Below are positions 41,374-51,118 of a stretch of 64,000 bases of DNA, piece after piece. The number at the start of each line of letters is the position of its first letter. Position 1 is the stretch's first letter. A program made the position numbers and the translations under genes. The notes below the pieces were generated by a model. That model did not search any database. It saw only the letters and a list, made by a program, of their open reading frames with translations, and had not been told where the DNA came from. Source of the stretch: Hungatella sp. (lineage in GTDB: Bacteria > Bacillota > Clostridia > Lachnospirales > Lachnospiraceae); the NCBI GenBank assembly GCA_022792815.1, contig JAAWBS010000051.1, positions 1-64,000 of the forward strand, in the 5' to 3' direction.

Positions 41374-42741
41374 TTATTTATTGGCAGCGTAATTGGTCCA
41401 TACTTCCTGGTAGCGCTTGAAGAACTCTTCCCTGTCGATCTGTCTTCCCACATACAGAGACCACACTTCGCCCAGGCTGTCCTTTACCTCGTCGGGAGTC
41501 CAGGGAGTCATAACCTCATGGGTCCTGCCCTCCTGCAGCAGAGCAAATACATCCTGACCCAGGCAGTTTAAGTTCTCGGACACCTCCACGCTTCCCAGCG
41601 CCGGGATGTTGCCCATGACTTCCTGATTCCAGGTAGTTGCATACTCGCTGGATGCCAGGTAGTTTAAGAACTTCTTGGCCTCTTCCACTTCGGGGCTGTC
41701 CTTGTAGACCGCGGCATAGATGGTAGCGGTCTGCAGCTTGTTCTTTCCGGGCTCGTCGGAGATGGGAACCATGCCCTGAACCACATGGTCGGCCAGTTCC
41801 GGATTCACATCCATGATGTTGGGGATCTCCCAGGAACCTTCGTCGTCCACCATGGCGGCCTCCTCCAGGAAGAACGCGTTTCTTCCCACCCACTTGTCTG
41901 TGGCGATGGCGTCGTCATTGCCGTAGGGGATCACCAGATCATAGTAATCCAGCATGGCATTTAAGTCGGGATCATTGGCCAGATCCATGTCTTTTCCGGA
42001 TTTCAGCTCCTCAAAATATCCCAGCGGGTCATCTTTTACGGTGATCCAGGTGCTGCCCAGATGGTTGGTCAGACTGAGAGAGGTCTCTGCATAGTGATGG
42101 ACAAAGGGTTTGATCCCCGCTGCCTCCAGATCCTTACACAGCTGCTCCATCTCGCTGATGGTATCGGGAGTCTTCTCCCAGCCCACCTGCTTTAAATACT
42201 TCATGTTGTAGAGAATGCCCCAGCCTTCCATGTGGATGGGGAATACCTGAACCGTCTTTCCGTCCACGGAGCACATGGCCACCTGGTCGGCGCTTAAGTC
42301 GGGGGCAGACTCCAGGTCGCTTAAGTCCGCCAGATACTCGTTCCAGTTGGCGATCTGCTCACCGACTCCGCAGCCGAAGATGTCCGGCATGGTGCCCGCG
42401 GACAGATACCCCTTTAACAGATCCCAGTAGGTGGAGGAGCTGGGGAACTCATACTCGATGGTGCCGATCTGGGGGTTCTCCGCCTTGTAGGCCTCGATGA
42501 CCGCATCGAAGTTGTCGGTCCACTGTCCCAGAGCCAGCATGATGGTCAGATCGACGGAGCCGGGTGCCTTGTCGGAATCAGCTGCCTTCGTCTCCCCGCC
42601 TGCCGCCTGGGTTCCGCCGGAAGCAGCCTGGGTGGCCTGTGAGGGCTGTGCGCCGGAATCCCCGGAACTGCCCGTGCTGCAGCCTGCCAGAGATGTCGCC
42701 GTCATAGTCAGAGCCAGAAGAATTGCCGCGGTTTTTTTCAT
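41374..42741 (-). CDS. Extracellular sugar-binding lipoprotein (SBP), locus 2
   Basis: This 455-aa binding protein has a lipoprotein signal (MKKTAAILLALTMTATSLAGC, Cys21) and an S/G/A/T-rich linker. The mature part includes LTIMLALGQWTDNFDAVIEAY, TYWDLLKGYLSAGTMPDIFGC, EGWGILYNMKYLKQVGWEKTPDTISEMEQLCKDL and QEVMGNIPALGSVEVSE. It is closely related in pattern to the orphan SBP of locus 1 (23248), not to the locus 1 importer SBP. The ligand is unknown. The ATG at 42741 has an AAAGGAGGAA site. It follows both permease genes, an order different from loci 1 and 3. Confidence 0.92.
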   Translation of the reverse strand: MKKTAAILLALTMTATSLAGCSTGSSGDSGAQPSQATQAASGGTQAAGGETKAADSDKAPGSVDLTIMLALGQWTDNFDAVIEAYKAENPQIGTIEYEFPSSSTYWDLLKGYLSAGTMPDIFGCGVGEQIANWNEYLADLSDLESAPDLSADQVAMCSVDGKTVQVFPIHMEGWGILYNMKYLKQVGWEKTPDTISEMEQLCKDLEAAGIKPFVHHYAETSLSLTNHLGSTWITVKDDPLGYFEELKSGKDMDLANDPDLNAMLDYYDLVIPYGNDDAIATDKWVGRNAFFLEEAAMVDDEGSWEIPNIMDVNPELADHVVQGMVPISDEPGKNKLQTATIYAAVYKDSPEVEEAKKFLNYLASSEYATTWNQEVMGNIPALGSVEVSENLNCLGQDVFALLQEGRTHEVMTPWTPDEVKDSLGEVWSLYVGRQIDREEFFKRYQEVWTNYAANK

Positions 42742-42819
42742 AGTGTTTCCTCCTTTGATTGAAAAATGTTTATCATATGCCGGCAATAGCCGGCACTGGT
42801 AACTCGGTGATCCCCTTCT

Positions 42820-43650
42820 CTATCCTTTCACAGCACCTGCCGAGGCGCCTGCCAGCACCTGTTTCTGGGCGATGACAAAGAAGACGAAAAGAGGAAGAAT
42901 GGCCAAGGTCAGGGCCGCCAGGGCCACATCCCAGGCAAAAAACGCTTCGTTAAACAGAGCCTGCATGGAGATCTGGATGGTCCTCAAAGACTTCTTGGAG
43001 AGCATCAGCTGGGTCATCAGATAGTCGTTCCAGAACCACAGGGTGTTGATGGTGGCAAAGGTGAAGATGGAAGCCTTGATTAACGGAAATACGATGATCC
43101 AATATGTCTTAAAATGAGAACAGCCATCGATGAGGGCCGACTCCTCGATCTCCACCGGCACGCTCTTTACGGCTCCTGCCGTGATAAAGGTGCTGATGGG
43201 CACGGTGAGGGCCCAGAAGCACACGCTCAGCCCCCACAGGCTGTTAGTCAGCTTTAAATTGCTGGTGATCTTGGCAAAAGGGATCATCAGTGCCTGGAAT
43301 GGGATTGACATAAAGGCGATGAGCACAAAATACACCAGCCTGGTCAGCCTGTTGGGATGCCTGGTGATCCAGTATCCGCACATGCTGGCAAACACCACCC
43401 CTCCGAAGTTGGAGAGCACGGCGATGACAGCCGTATTTTTCAGGGAATTGGCAAAGTTCAGACGCCTCCACGCCTCCGAATAATTTCTCAGCGTAAATTC
43501 CTTGGGGAGGGCAAAGATATATTTTGCGATCTCCGAGTAAGGCTTAAAGGAGTTGGACACCACGATATAGAAGGGGACCAGCACCATGATCAGGCTCAGT
43601 GTCAGGGCGATGACAACGGCCCAGTGGATCAGATTCTTTTTGGCTCGCAT
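42820..43650 (-). CDS. Carbohydrate ABC transporter permease (MalG type), locus 2
   Basis: This 276-aa CUT1 permease has six membrane helices, beginning VVIALTLSLIMVLVPFYIVVSNSFKPYSEIAKY. The coupling loop is VPVEIEESALIDGCSHFKTYWIIVFPLIK and the C-terminus is AQKQVLAGASAGAVKG. The start codon touches the stop of the MalF-type gene (shared A at 43650), so the two are translationally coupled. No ATPase gene is in the locus. Confidence 0.9.
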   Translation of the reverse strand: MRAKKNLIHWAVVIALTLSLIMVLVPFYIVVSNSFKPYSEIAKYIFALPKEFTLRNYSEAWRRLNFANSLKNTAVIAVLSNFGGVVFASMCGYWITRHPNRLTRLVYFVLIAFMSIPFQALMIPFAKITSNLKLTNSLWGLSVCFWALTVPISTFITAGAVKSVPVEIEESALIDGCSHFKTYWIIVFPLIKASIFTFATINTLWFWNDYLMTQLMLSKKSLRTIQISMQALFNEAFFAWDVALAALTLAILPLFVFFVIAQKQVLAGASAGAVKG

Positions 43651-44540
43651 TACAGCTCCACCTCCTTTCTCGTGGTGACGGCCACCTGGATTAAGCTGAC
43701 CGCGGCGATGACCAGAACCAAAATCAGAGCCTTGGCGCTTCCGTATCCCATCTTGTTGGAAGAAAATGCGGTCTGGTACACGTTCATGGTCACTGCCTCC
43801 GACAGGCGGAAGGGATTGCCGTTGGTCAGGGAAATATTTAAGTCATAGACCTTTAAAGAATTGACCATACTCAGAAACAGGCACTGGGTAAAGGCCGGCA
43901 TGAGGAGCGGCAGGATGATGTACCGAAGCACATGCCCCGACCTGGCCCCGTCGATGGTAGCCGCCTCGATGTAGTCGCTGGAGATGGAGGTGAGGCCTGC
44001 CACATAGATGATCATCATGTACCCTGCCATACTCCAGGTCATCACGATGACCATGGCCCAGAAGGAGGAGGACTCGGTCTGGAACCAGGCCTGAGAAAAC
44101 CAGCCGATTCCTGTCACCTTCCCGATCAGCGGAAACAGCTCCGTGATGATAAACCGCCAGAGGAAGCCTAAGATAACGCCTCCCACGATCCTCGGAAGGT
44201 AGAAACCGGCCCGCATCACGTTGCGGAACGGAATACTCTTTGACAGGCCGTAGGCCCACCAGAAACCGATGAAGTTGGACAAGACCACCACACACACGGA
44301 AAACTTGACAGTGAACCACATGGAGGTCCAGTACTTGCTGTCATTTCTGATCACGTCCAGATAATTTTTCAGTCCCACAAAGTTATAATCGCCGTGGATC
44401 CCGTCCCAGTTGGTAAAGGAAAACCAGATCTCATAAAAAAACGGAATCAGTCCGATCACCACAAACAGAAGCACTGCGGGACCCATGAATAACAAGTAGT
44501 TGCTGATATTTTTTAGCTTTTTTTGTGTTTTTGACGGCAT
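43650..44540 (-). CDS. Sugar ABC transporter permease (MalF/UgpA type), locus 2
   Basis: This 296-aa CUT1 permease starts with a basic N-terminus (MPSKTQKKLKNIS) and LLFMGPAVLLFVVIGLIPFFYEIWFSFTNW. The coupling loop is ISSDYIEAATIDGARSGHVLRYIILPLLMP and the last part NPFRLSEAVTMNVYQTAFSSNKMGYGSAKA is typical. It is the first gene of the locus 2 operon, about 55 bp downstream of the -10 at 44598. The ribosome site GGGAGGG is rather far (about 11 bases) from the chosen ATG; no better in-frame start is seen. Confidence 0.9.
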   Translation of the reverse strand: MPSKTQKKLKNISNYLLFMGPAVLLFVVIGLIPFFYEIWFSFTNWDGIHGDYNFVGLKNYLDVIRNDSKYWTSMWFTVKFSVCVVVLSNFIGFWWAYGLSKSIPFRNVMRAGFYLPRIVGGVILGFLWRFIITELFPLIGKVTGIGWFSQAWFQTESSSFWAMVIVMTWSMAGYMMIIYVAGLTSISSDYIEAATIDGARSGHVLRYIILPLLMPAFTQCLFLSMVNSLKVYDLNISLTNGNPFRLSEAVTMNVYQTAFSSNKMGYGSAKALILVLVIAAVSLIQVAVTTRKEVEL

Positions 44541-44597
44541 GGATACATAGTCCCTCCCTGTTATTTGTATGTTCTGTTTTATTTCTTCTGAATATTA

Positions 44598-44660
44598 TCA
44601 TACTAAATCAGTCATTTTTCACACACTTACATTTTTGACAAAAGAGTGGACATTTTTGAC
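44598..44660 (-). promoter_or_regulatory. Operator and promoter of the locus 2 operon
   Basis: Two identical half-sites ACATTTTTGAC occur at 44629-44639 and 44650-44660, 21 bp apart, in direct orientation. On the minus strand a weak -35 at 44621-44626 directly abuts the proximal site, and the -10 TATGAT lies at 44598-44603, 17 bp further. This is the classic geometry for an AraC-type activator touching RNA polymerase at a poor -35. Locus 1 has the matching arrangement. Confidence 0.7.
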
Positions 44661-44764
44661 CTTTTCCCGTTTTGTATATACACAAGCTCTTTTTTTTGCT
44701 ATCCTTTATTCCATAATATCAGGGTCAAAAAGGGTAGTTTGACCCCTGTGATCGGAGAAAGCCT

Positions 44765-46756
44765 ATGAAACCAACATTTAAGAGCATCAGCTATAAGCTG
44801 CTGTCCACTCTGCTCCTTGCGGCTATCCTCTCCATGGCCATCTACTGTGTCTTCTTTTACTCCAACATGCGCACGTCGGCCCTGGAGCGATACATCTCCC
44901 AGACCGAACGGGCCTGGCAGGCCGCGGCGCATAATATCCAGCACGCCATCGACACCACCGTAGATGTGGCCAACAAGGGGATCTACTTAAACAGGTCCTT
45001 GAGGGACCTTCTCTTTTCCCGGAACCCGACCACGTTCTCTCACACCGAGTCCTCCAATTCCTCCCTGATGTTCTCCTATATGATGAACATCTATTCCGTC
45101 ACCCCGGATGCGGTCCAGATTCGGGTAGGCGCTTACAAGTCCGGCAATTCCCTTCTGCTGACTACAGAGAATCTGCAGCGGTACCTCAGACGGCAGGAGT
45201 TTCCCGAGGCAGACTCACCTCCGCCTGCACCCATGTTCCAGGCCTATCTTCTGCCTCCTCATCTGCCCTCCAGCTATGGACACCAGTTAAGCCATATCCC
45301 GCCCCCGGATCTGTCCGCCTCCCCCGGTCTGACCAACCCGGAGAAGTCGGTCTTCACCATCTGCCTGCCCCTGTACCACCTGCCCAACCCCAGTCAGCCT
45401 GTGGGGGAAGTGTCTATAGATATCTCTCTGAATCTGATGAAAAAGCTGTGCGGGTATCTGTATGACGACATGGAAGAATTTTATGTCATCGATTCTGACG
45501 GATATGTGATCTTCTCCTCCGACTCCTCTCAGATCGGACAGATCCAGTCAGAAGGCTGGCCAAAGGATATGACTCAAAAGGCGAAGCTCCTGGAGGACAA
45601 TCCATTCTTTGCGGACAGAAGCCACCCGAAGAATCTCCATATCTGCCGGAAGATCTCATCCTCCAACCTGGAATGGTATATGCTCCAGTCCATCCCCAAA
45701 AGGGAGATCTATCTTGAGACCAACCGGCAGCTGGCCACTCTGTTATCCGCCTATGTCCTCTGCCTGATGGTGGCCACGGCGGTGGATGCCCTCTCCATCC
45801 TCCGGTTCACCCGGCCTCTCAAAAAGGCATCGGAATTTATGAAATCCATCAATGTAAAAACGGTCAGCGCCCCCTTTTCTGACTATGTATCCTACCGACA
45901 CCAGGACGAGATCGGCGTTCTCTTCCACTCTCTGGAGGACATGATGAGCACCATAAACAATTTCATCATCCGCCAGTACGAGCTGGACATCCTGAACCGC
46001 ACCACGGAACTGAAGATGCTGGAGGCCCAGATCAACCCCCATTTTATCTACAACACCCTCCAGTGCCTGGCCACCAAATCCCTGGAGCACCACGACAAGG
46101 AGCAGTACGACTACATCTCTTCCTTCGGACAGCTGCTCCAGTATTCCATGGATGTGGACCACACCCTGGTTCCTCTCAAGGAGGAGGCTGCCCACGTAAA
46201 CCGCTACATCTCCCTGCAGAAGATCCGATTTCCCAACCACCTGTCCGTGGAGTGGAAGTTAGAGCCTGCCGCCGCCTCTGTCACCGTGCCCAAGATGATC
46301 CTCCAGCCTCTGATCGAAAATTCCTTCAAACACGGCTGTCTGATGAGAAAGGACCGGGGGCATCTCACCATAGGCGCTTCTCTGAACGAGGCGGACCTTT
46401 TGTCCGTCTATGTGTCCGACAACGGCTGCTCCCCTGACCCTGACCAGCTGGAACAGATCAATGACCGGCTTCTGGAGCTGAAGCGGGTCTATGTAAACCG
46501 GCTCTTCACGCCTCCCCACTTCTGTCTCCTAGAGAGCGGCTTAAGGGAGCCTCAGGACAAAGAAAGCCCCTATGCGGCCAACAATATCGGCCTCTCCAAC
46601 GTACTTCTCAGACTGCTGTTAAACTTTGGAAAAGGCTGTGATCTGACCCTGTCAGCCAACGAAGAAGGGGGAACCACGGTCCATCTGACTCTCACCTACA
46701 AGACCCTTTGGAACGCCCACCCCTGCCAATCATTTCACGAGGAGGACCGAACATGA
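44765..46756 (+). CDS. Sensor histidine kinase, YesM/LytS type, locus 2
   Basis: This 663-aa membrane kinase is the paralogue of the one at 24764. An N-terminal helix (LLSTLLLAAILSMAIYCVFFYS) leads to a large extracellular domain (about 40-310), followed by a second helix (LLSAYVLCLMVATAVDALSIL) and a HAMP region. The phosphorylated residue is His426 in EAQINPHFIYNTLQCLATKS. The ATPase domain has QPLIENSFKHGCL and VSDNGCSPDPDQL, then NNIGLSNVLLRLLLNFGKG. The G1 box reads DNGCSP rather than DNGxG, a deviation seen in some YesM-like kinases, so ATP binding may be altered. Its stop overlaps the regulator start (ATGA). Confidence 0.92.
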   Translation: MKPTFKSISYKLLSTLLLAAILSMAIYCVFFYSNMRTSALERYISQTERAWQAAAHNIQHAIDTTVDVANKGIYLNRSLRDLLFSRNPTTFSHTESSNSSLMFSYMMNIYSVTPDAVQIRVGAYKSGNSLLLTTENLQRYLRRQEFPEADSPPPAPMFQAYLLPPHLPSSYGHQLSHIPPPDLSASPGLTNPEKSVFTICLPLYHLPNPSQPVGEVSIDISLNLMKKLCGYLYDDMEEFYVIDSDGYVIFSSDSSQIGQIQSEGWPKDMTQKAKLLEDNPFFADRSHPKNLHICRKISSSNLEWYMLQSIPKREIYLETNRQLATLLSAYVLCLMVATAVDALSILRFTRPLKKASEFMKSINVKTVSAPFSDYVSYRHQDEIGVLFHSLEDMMSTINNFIIRQYELDILNRTTELKMLEAQINPHFIYNTLQCLATKSLEHHDKEQYDYISSFGQLLQYSMDVDHTLVPLKEEAAHVNRYISLQKIRFPNHLSVEWKLEPAAASVTVPKMILQPLIENSFKHGCLMRKDRGHLTIGASLNEADLLSVYVSDNGCSPDPDQLEQINDRLLELKRVYVNRLFTPPHFCLLESGLREPQDKESPYAANNIGLSNVLLRLLLNFGKGCDLTLSANEEGGTTVHLTLTYKTLWNAHPCQSFHEEDRT

Positions 46757-48363
46757 AAGTGCTGATTTCCGATGACGAATACCATGTAATCCAGGCCATC
46801 CGGCTTCTGGTGCCCTGGGACCAGCTGGGCATCCACCAGATTCTCACCGCCGGGAGCGGAAGAGAGGCCATGGAGATCATCGAAAGGGAACAGCCTCAAC
46901 TGGTGATCACGGATATCGTCATGGACGACAAAAGCGGCCTCGACCTGATGACCTTCATCGCGGCCAATTATCCTTCTACCAAAGTCATCGCCGTCTCCGG
47001 CCACAATGACTTCGAATACGTGCGGGCCATGCTCACCAAGGGCTGCACCGATTATCTCCTGAAGCCTCTGGAATCCGATTCCCTGATCCAGGTGGTAGAA
47101 AAGGCTGTCCTAAACTGGAGGGCAGAGCACGAGTCCTCCTTGCGGCACCAGAATCTGAAAGAACAGGTGCAGTCTCTCTCCCATCTGTACTCGGGGATTC
47201 TCCTATCCCAGATGCTCCGGGAACCGTCGTCTGAATGTTACCGGCAGCTGATGACTGTCAATCCCTTTTTTGCCGCTCTGGGCGGCTGTCTCATCGCGTT
47301 CTATGACACCGGGTATCTCCCCGCCGCCCCCAAAGACAGCCCTGCTCTTTTAGAGCGCTTTAAAGAGAGCTGTCAGGTGTATCTGGAACAGTCGGGAAGC
47401 GGCATCCTTCTCTCCAATCCCGACGCCCCCGGGGAAGTGGTCCTGTTCCTCTACGATAATCCGGACTCCCTGACCTCGTTCCTCCTAAAGACTGCCCAGT
47501 CTGTGTTCTCCCCCTATGGATACCCCTTCCACATAGGGATCAGCAGGAAATACGAGTTCCCCCTCTTTGTCTCCGCCGCTTTCGAGGAGGCCCGCGAGGC
47601 CTTCTTCCTCCACCGGACAGACGGCCGCTGTCCCTTGATCGCCGCGCCAGACAAGACATGCCCGCCGGATACCGCCGCCGGATGTTGGGACGGATCTCCC
47701 CCAGGCCTCCACGAGATCGAGAATCAACTCCGCTCTTCCCTTCTGACCGGCAATCAGAAAGAACTCTGCTCCCTTATCTCCCGGTGGCTCTCCCTGTTTC
47801 TTCCCGAAGAAGACTCCCTGCTCCTCCACGTCCGGCAGGCTATGGACGGCTTCCTGGCCTTTTACGGCGAATGCATCTCCATGCTGTGCAAAAAAAATCC
47901 CCGCTTCCGCCACGCCCCGGAGAACTGCCGCTTCTCCTATGACCGTTTTCTGGACAAACACGCTTTATTTTCCAGGGAACTCCTAAAAGAAGCCGCCCTT
48001 TCCGATCTCCTGCTTCTGTGGGAGGAACTGAAGAAAAGCAGTTCCAACAGGGACCGGATGCATCAGATTGCCCAGTATATGGAGCTCAACTATGACAAAC
48101 CCTTTGTCCAGTCCCAGTATGCCAGGCTTTTCTACATCAACAAAGACTACATGTGCCGGAAATTTAAGGACACCTTCGGCGTCAGCATGCTGACCTATTT
48201 AAATCAGATCCGCATCCAACATGCCAAGGCCCTTCTCTCAGACCCTAACATGAAAATCCGTGACATCGCCTACGCCGTGGGATTTGAGGATGAAAAATAT
48301 TTCGCCCGACAGTTTAAAAAGATCACCCACATGACCCCCGGAGACTACCGGGCTGCCCGGTGA
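46753..48363 (+). CDS. Response regulator with AraC-type DNA-binding domain (YesN type), locus 2
   Basis: This 536-aa regulator has a receiver domain with D7/D8, phospho-acceptor Asp54 (LVITDIVMDDKSG) and Lys104 (LLKPLE). A long middle domain follows, then the AraC module FYINKDYMCRKFKDTFGVSMLTYL and KIRDIAYAVGFEDEKYFARQFKKITHMTPGDY. The recognition helices are nearly the same as in the locus 1 regulator (VGFEDEKYF is identical), which agrees with the similar direct-repeat operators and allows cross-regulation. The ATG at 46753 has a GAGGAGGA site; a longer in-frame extension lies in the kinase gene and is rejected. It is predicted to activate the divergent permease-SBP-cupin operon. Confidence 0.93.
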   Translation: MKVLISDDEYHVIQAIRLLVPWDQLGIHQILTAGSGREAMEIIEREQPQLVITDIVMDDKSGLDLMTFIAANYPSTKVIAVSGHNDFEYVRAMLTKGCTDYLLKPLESDSLIQVVEKAVLNWRAEHESSLRHQNLKEQVQSLSHLYSGILLSQMLREPSSECYRQLMTVNPFFAALGGCLIAFYDTGYLPAAPKDSPALLERFKESCQVYLEQSGSGILLSNPDAPGEVVLFLYDNPDSLTSFLLKTAQSVFSPYGYPFHIGISRKYEFPLFVSAAFEEAREAFFLHRTDGRCPLIAAPDKTCPPDTAAGCWDGSPPGLHEIENQLRSSLLTGNQKELCSLISRWLSLFLPEEDSLLLHVRQAMDGFLAFYGECISMLCKKNPRFRHAPENCRFSYDRFLDKHALFSRELLKEAALSDLLLLWEELKKSSSNRDRMHQIAQYMELNYDKPFVQSQYARLFYINKDYMCRKFKDTFGVSMLTYLNQIRIQHAKALLSDPNMKIRDIAYAVGFEDEKYFARQFKKITHMTPGDYRAAR

Positions 48364-48410
48364 CCGCTCCCGAACTCAGACAGAGAGCCATCGAACGGGC
48401 ACACGCCTGC

Positions 48411-49583
48411 TTACCCTGACTCTGTCCGGTCAAGAAGCAGCACTCCCAGGACCATCACCGCGGGAAAAATCACTGCCATACCAAACCCGGACCGGATCCC
48501 GCGGGAGGCTTCCGCGGCCAATCCCACCGTCCCGGGTCCCATCATGCACCCTAAGTCTCCGGCCATGGACAGGAGAGCGAACATGGCAGTCCCGCCTCCC
48601 TTCAGTCTGGCTGCCGCCAGGCTGAAGGTTGACGGCCACATGATCCCCACAGATAATCCGCACAGGGCGCATCCGGCCAGCGACCATATGGGGCGGGAGG
48701 CATATGCCGCCGCCGCATAACCGGCCAGACAGAGACTGCTGCCCAAAAGCATACTCTTTTTTACGGAAACTCTTCCGCCCATCCTCGCATACAGGACCCT
48801 GGAACATCCCATAAGCGCCGCAAAGAGACAGGGCCCTGCCAGGTCTCCCACTGTCTTGGAGACCCCCAGTCCCGATTCCGCAAAGACGGAAGCCCATTGG
48901 CTCATAGCCTGCTCCGCCCCGCCGGCCCCCATCATCAGCAGTGCCGATATCACAAACACCCGCCCTGTGATCCAACTTCGCCACGGGGCCGATCCTCCCT
49001 CCTCCTTCAGGGAGCGGACCGGGACTCTGGCAAACCGGACCGCATTGCAGGCAGGAACCAGAGCCCAGAGAAGGCACAAAAGTCTCCAGTGCTCCCTCCC
49101 CACTGTCCCGAAGAACAGCGTGGACCCCAAGACCACCAGCACATGGCCCCAGCAGTAGAAGGAGTGGAGAAGACTCATGGAAGCAGATTTCTCTTTTGTG
49201 GGGCAGGCCTCCACGATGGGACTCAAGAGCACCTCGATCAACCCTCCTCCCACCGCGTACAGAACTGCCGCCGCCATGAGACCTCCAAAGCCCGGCAGCA
49301 CTGCCATGGCCCCGATCCCCGCCGCCGACACCACATGGGCAAAGACGACGGACCGCCGATACCCCACCCTCTCCACCGCTGCCGCCGACATCAGATCGAT
49401 CAGCAGCTGTATGCCGAAATTCATGGTGATCATCACCGTGATCTGGCGGACCGTAACACCGTAGGTTTCCTGAAATATCAAAAACAACAGAGGAGCCAGA
49501 TTATTGACGATAGCCTGAGTGACATAGCCCACATAGCTGGCTCTCAGAGTATCCCCATAATCCGTGGTTTTCTTCTTCCACAT
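48411..49583 (-). CDS. Major facilitator superfamily transporter
   Basis: This 390-aa protein has about 12 membrane segments in two halves. Features are SYVGYVTQAIVNNLAPLLFLIFQETYG, the loop 2-3-like AAAVERVGYRRSVVFAHVV, and GGGLIEVLLSPIVEACPT-like helix 4, then LCGLSVGIMWPSTFSLAAARLKGGGTAMFALLSMAGDLG. The last part resembles FucP-type sugar MFS proteins and YfkF-like exporters. The substrate is not clear. The ATG at 49583 is preferred because the family starts there; the longer frame to 49643 covers the promoter region. It is convergent with the locus 2 regulator and so is not part of that operon. Confidence 0.85.
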   Translation of the reverse strand: MWKKKTTDYGDTLRASYVGYVTQAIVNNLAPLLFLIFQETYGVTVRQITVMITMNFGIQLLIDLMSAAAVERVGYRRSVVFAHVVSAAGIGAMAVLPGFGGLMAAAVLYAVGGGLIEVLLSPIVEACPTKEKSASMSLLHSFYCWGHVLVVLGSTLFFGTVGREHWRLLCLLWALVPACNAVRFARVPVRSLKEEGGSAPWRSWITGRVFVISALLMMGAGGAEQAMSQWASVFAESGLGVSKTVGDLAGPCLFAALMGCSRVLYARMGGRVSVKKSMLLGSSLCLAGYAAAAYASRPIWSLAGCALCGLSVGIMWPSTFSLAAARLKGGGTAMFALLSMAGDLGCMMGPGTVGLAAEASRGIRSGFGMAVIFPAVMVLGVLLLDRTESG

Positions 49584-49649
49584 ATCCAAGGCCTTTCTCG
49601 ATTTATCTACTGATAGGATATGACGGCAGAGGCAAAAGGTCATGGTCAG

Positions 49650-49678
49650 TAGACAAATCGGCCTTTCTGCGCTATAGT
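49650..49678 (+). promoter_or_regulatory. Promoter of pepC
   Basis: TAGACA (49650-49655) and TATAGT (49673-49678) lie 17 bp apart, with the pepC ATG 50 bp downstream after an AAGGAGA site. Confidence 0.65.
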
Positions 49679-49728
49679 AGACACGGGATATTCCCCCGAC
49701 ACTATCTTACATAAGGAGACATGATCAA

Positions 49729-51063
49729 ATGAGCAGACACATCACCCAGGAACACCTGGGGCAATACAGTGATCGATTTAACAGCGACCGCACAAGCCGC
49801 GTGGCCCGGGATGCCGTCATGGCCGGCGGGCTCCTCAAGTCCTGTCAGAACCCGATGACAGCCAGGAGAGACAACTACGAATTCTCCGTCTCCCTGAAGC
49901 AGGGGGCCATCACTCACCAGAAGCAGAGCGGCCGCTGCTGGCTCTTTGCGGCCACCAACGTGATGCGGTTTCGGATTATACAGCACTATCACCTGGAAAA
50001 TTTTGAACTGTCTCAGAACTATCTGCTGTTCTGGGATAAGCTGGAGAAATCTAACTGGTTTTTAGAGAATATTCTGGACACCTTAGAAGAGCCTGTGGAC
50101 AGCCGGATCCTGTGCCACCTCCTGTCCGACCCCATCGGAGACGGAGGACAGTGGGACATGATGGCCAACTTAGTCCGCAAGTACGGCGTGGTTCCCAAGT
50201 ACAGCATGCCGGAGTCCGCCGTGTCCGGCAGCACCAGGGAGATGAACCGGATCATGACCGAGCTTCTCCGCGGCGATGCCTGTGTGCTGCGCCGGGCCCA
50301 CCGGGACGGCTCTGTCCGCCAGGACTTGGAGGAGAAGAAAGCCCTCATGCTCCAGGACATCTACCGCATGCTTTGTATCTGTCTTGGGGAGCCGCCGAAG
50401 ACCGTGGATATGGAAGCCAGGGATAGAGACGGAAACCTGATCCAGGACATCGGCCTCACCCCCCTGGAGTTCTTCAAAAAATATGTGGACATGGATTTAA
50501 GCGATTATGTCAGCCTCATCAACGCTCCCACCCAGGACAAACCCTTCCGCCGCAGATACACGGTCCATATGCTGGGCAATGTGAAAGAGGGCAGCCCGGT
50601 GTGCTACTTAAATCTTCCCATTCAAGAGCTGAAACAGGCAGCTATGGCCCAGCTTAAGGACGGGGAGCCGGTGTGGTTTGGCTGTGATATGGGGCCTTTT
50701 GTAAACCGGGATACCGGAATTATGGATCCTGATATCTATGATTTTCAGGATTTCCTCCAGGTGGATTTCCCCATGGACAAGGCCCAGAGGCTGGACTACG
50801 GCCAGAGCCTGATGACCCACGCCATGGTGTTCCAGGGAGTCAATCTGAACGGGCAGGGAGAACCCACCCGTTGGAGAGTGGAGAACAGCTGGGGCGAAGA
50901 GCCCGGGAAAAAGGGATATTTTGTCATGAGTGATGCCTGGTTCACGGAGTACATGTACCAGGTGGTGGTGAACAAGAAATATCTGACCAAAGAACAGCTT
51001 GATCTCTTGGAGACCCAGCCCATCGTCTTAAAGCCCTGGGATCCCATGGGATCTCTGGCCTGA
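49729..51063 (+). CDS. pepC: Aminopeptidase C / bleomycin hydrolase (peptidase C1B)
   Basis: This 444-aa cytosolic cysteine peptidase removes N-terminal amino acids from peptides. The papain-type triad is visible: Cys70 in SGRCWLFAATN, His364 in LMTHAMVFQGVN and Asn386 in VENSWGEEPGKKGYF. The long stretch LVRKYGVVPKYSMPESAVSGSTREMNRIM is specific to C1B. Length is standard; members form hexameric chambers. The C-terminus ends MGSLA, consistent with the self-compartmentalised family, whose C-terminal arm reaches the active site. It stands alone between a promoter and a strong terminator. Confidence 0.95.
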   Translation: MSRHITQEHLGQYSDRFNSDRTSRVARDAVMAGGLLKSCQNPMTARRDNYEFSVSLKQGAITHQKQSGRCWLFAATNVMRFRIIQHYHLENFELSQNYLLFWDKLEKSNWFLENILDTLEEPVDSRILCHLLSDPIGDGGQWDMMANLVRKYGVVPKYSMPESAVSGSTREMNRIMTELLRGDACVLRRAHRDGSVRQDLEEKKALMLQDIYRMLCICLGEPPKTVDMEARDRDGNLIQDIGLTPLEFFKKYVDMDLSDYVSLINAPTQDKPFRRRYTVHMLGNVKEGSPVCYLNLPIQELKQAAMAQLKDGEPVWFGCDMGPFVNRDTGIMDPDIYDFQDFLQVDFPMDKAQRLDYGQSLMTHAMVFQGVNLNGQGEPTRWRVENSWGEEPGKKGYFVMSDAWFTEYMYQVVVNKKYLTKEQLDLLETQPIVLKPWDPMGSLA

Positions 51064-51083
51064 TCCCCGGCGGAAGGTGAAAG

Positions 51084-51117
51084 AAAGGGACGGGAGTCAA
51101 GCGCTCCCGCCCCTTTT
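51084..51117. terminator. Bidirectional terminator between pepC and the EamA gene
   Basis: GGGACGGGAG pairs with CTCCCGCCCC with one mismatch; T's follow on the plus strand and on the minus strand. It serves both convergent genes. Confidence 0.8.
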
Positions 51118-51118
51118 C

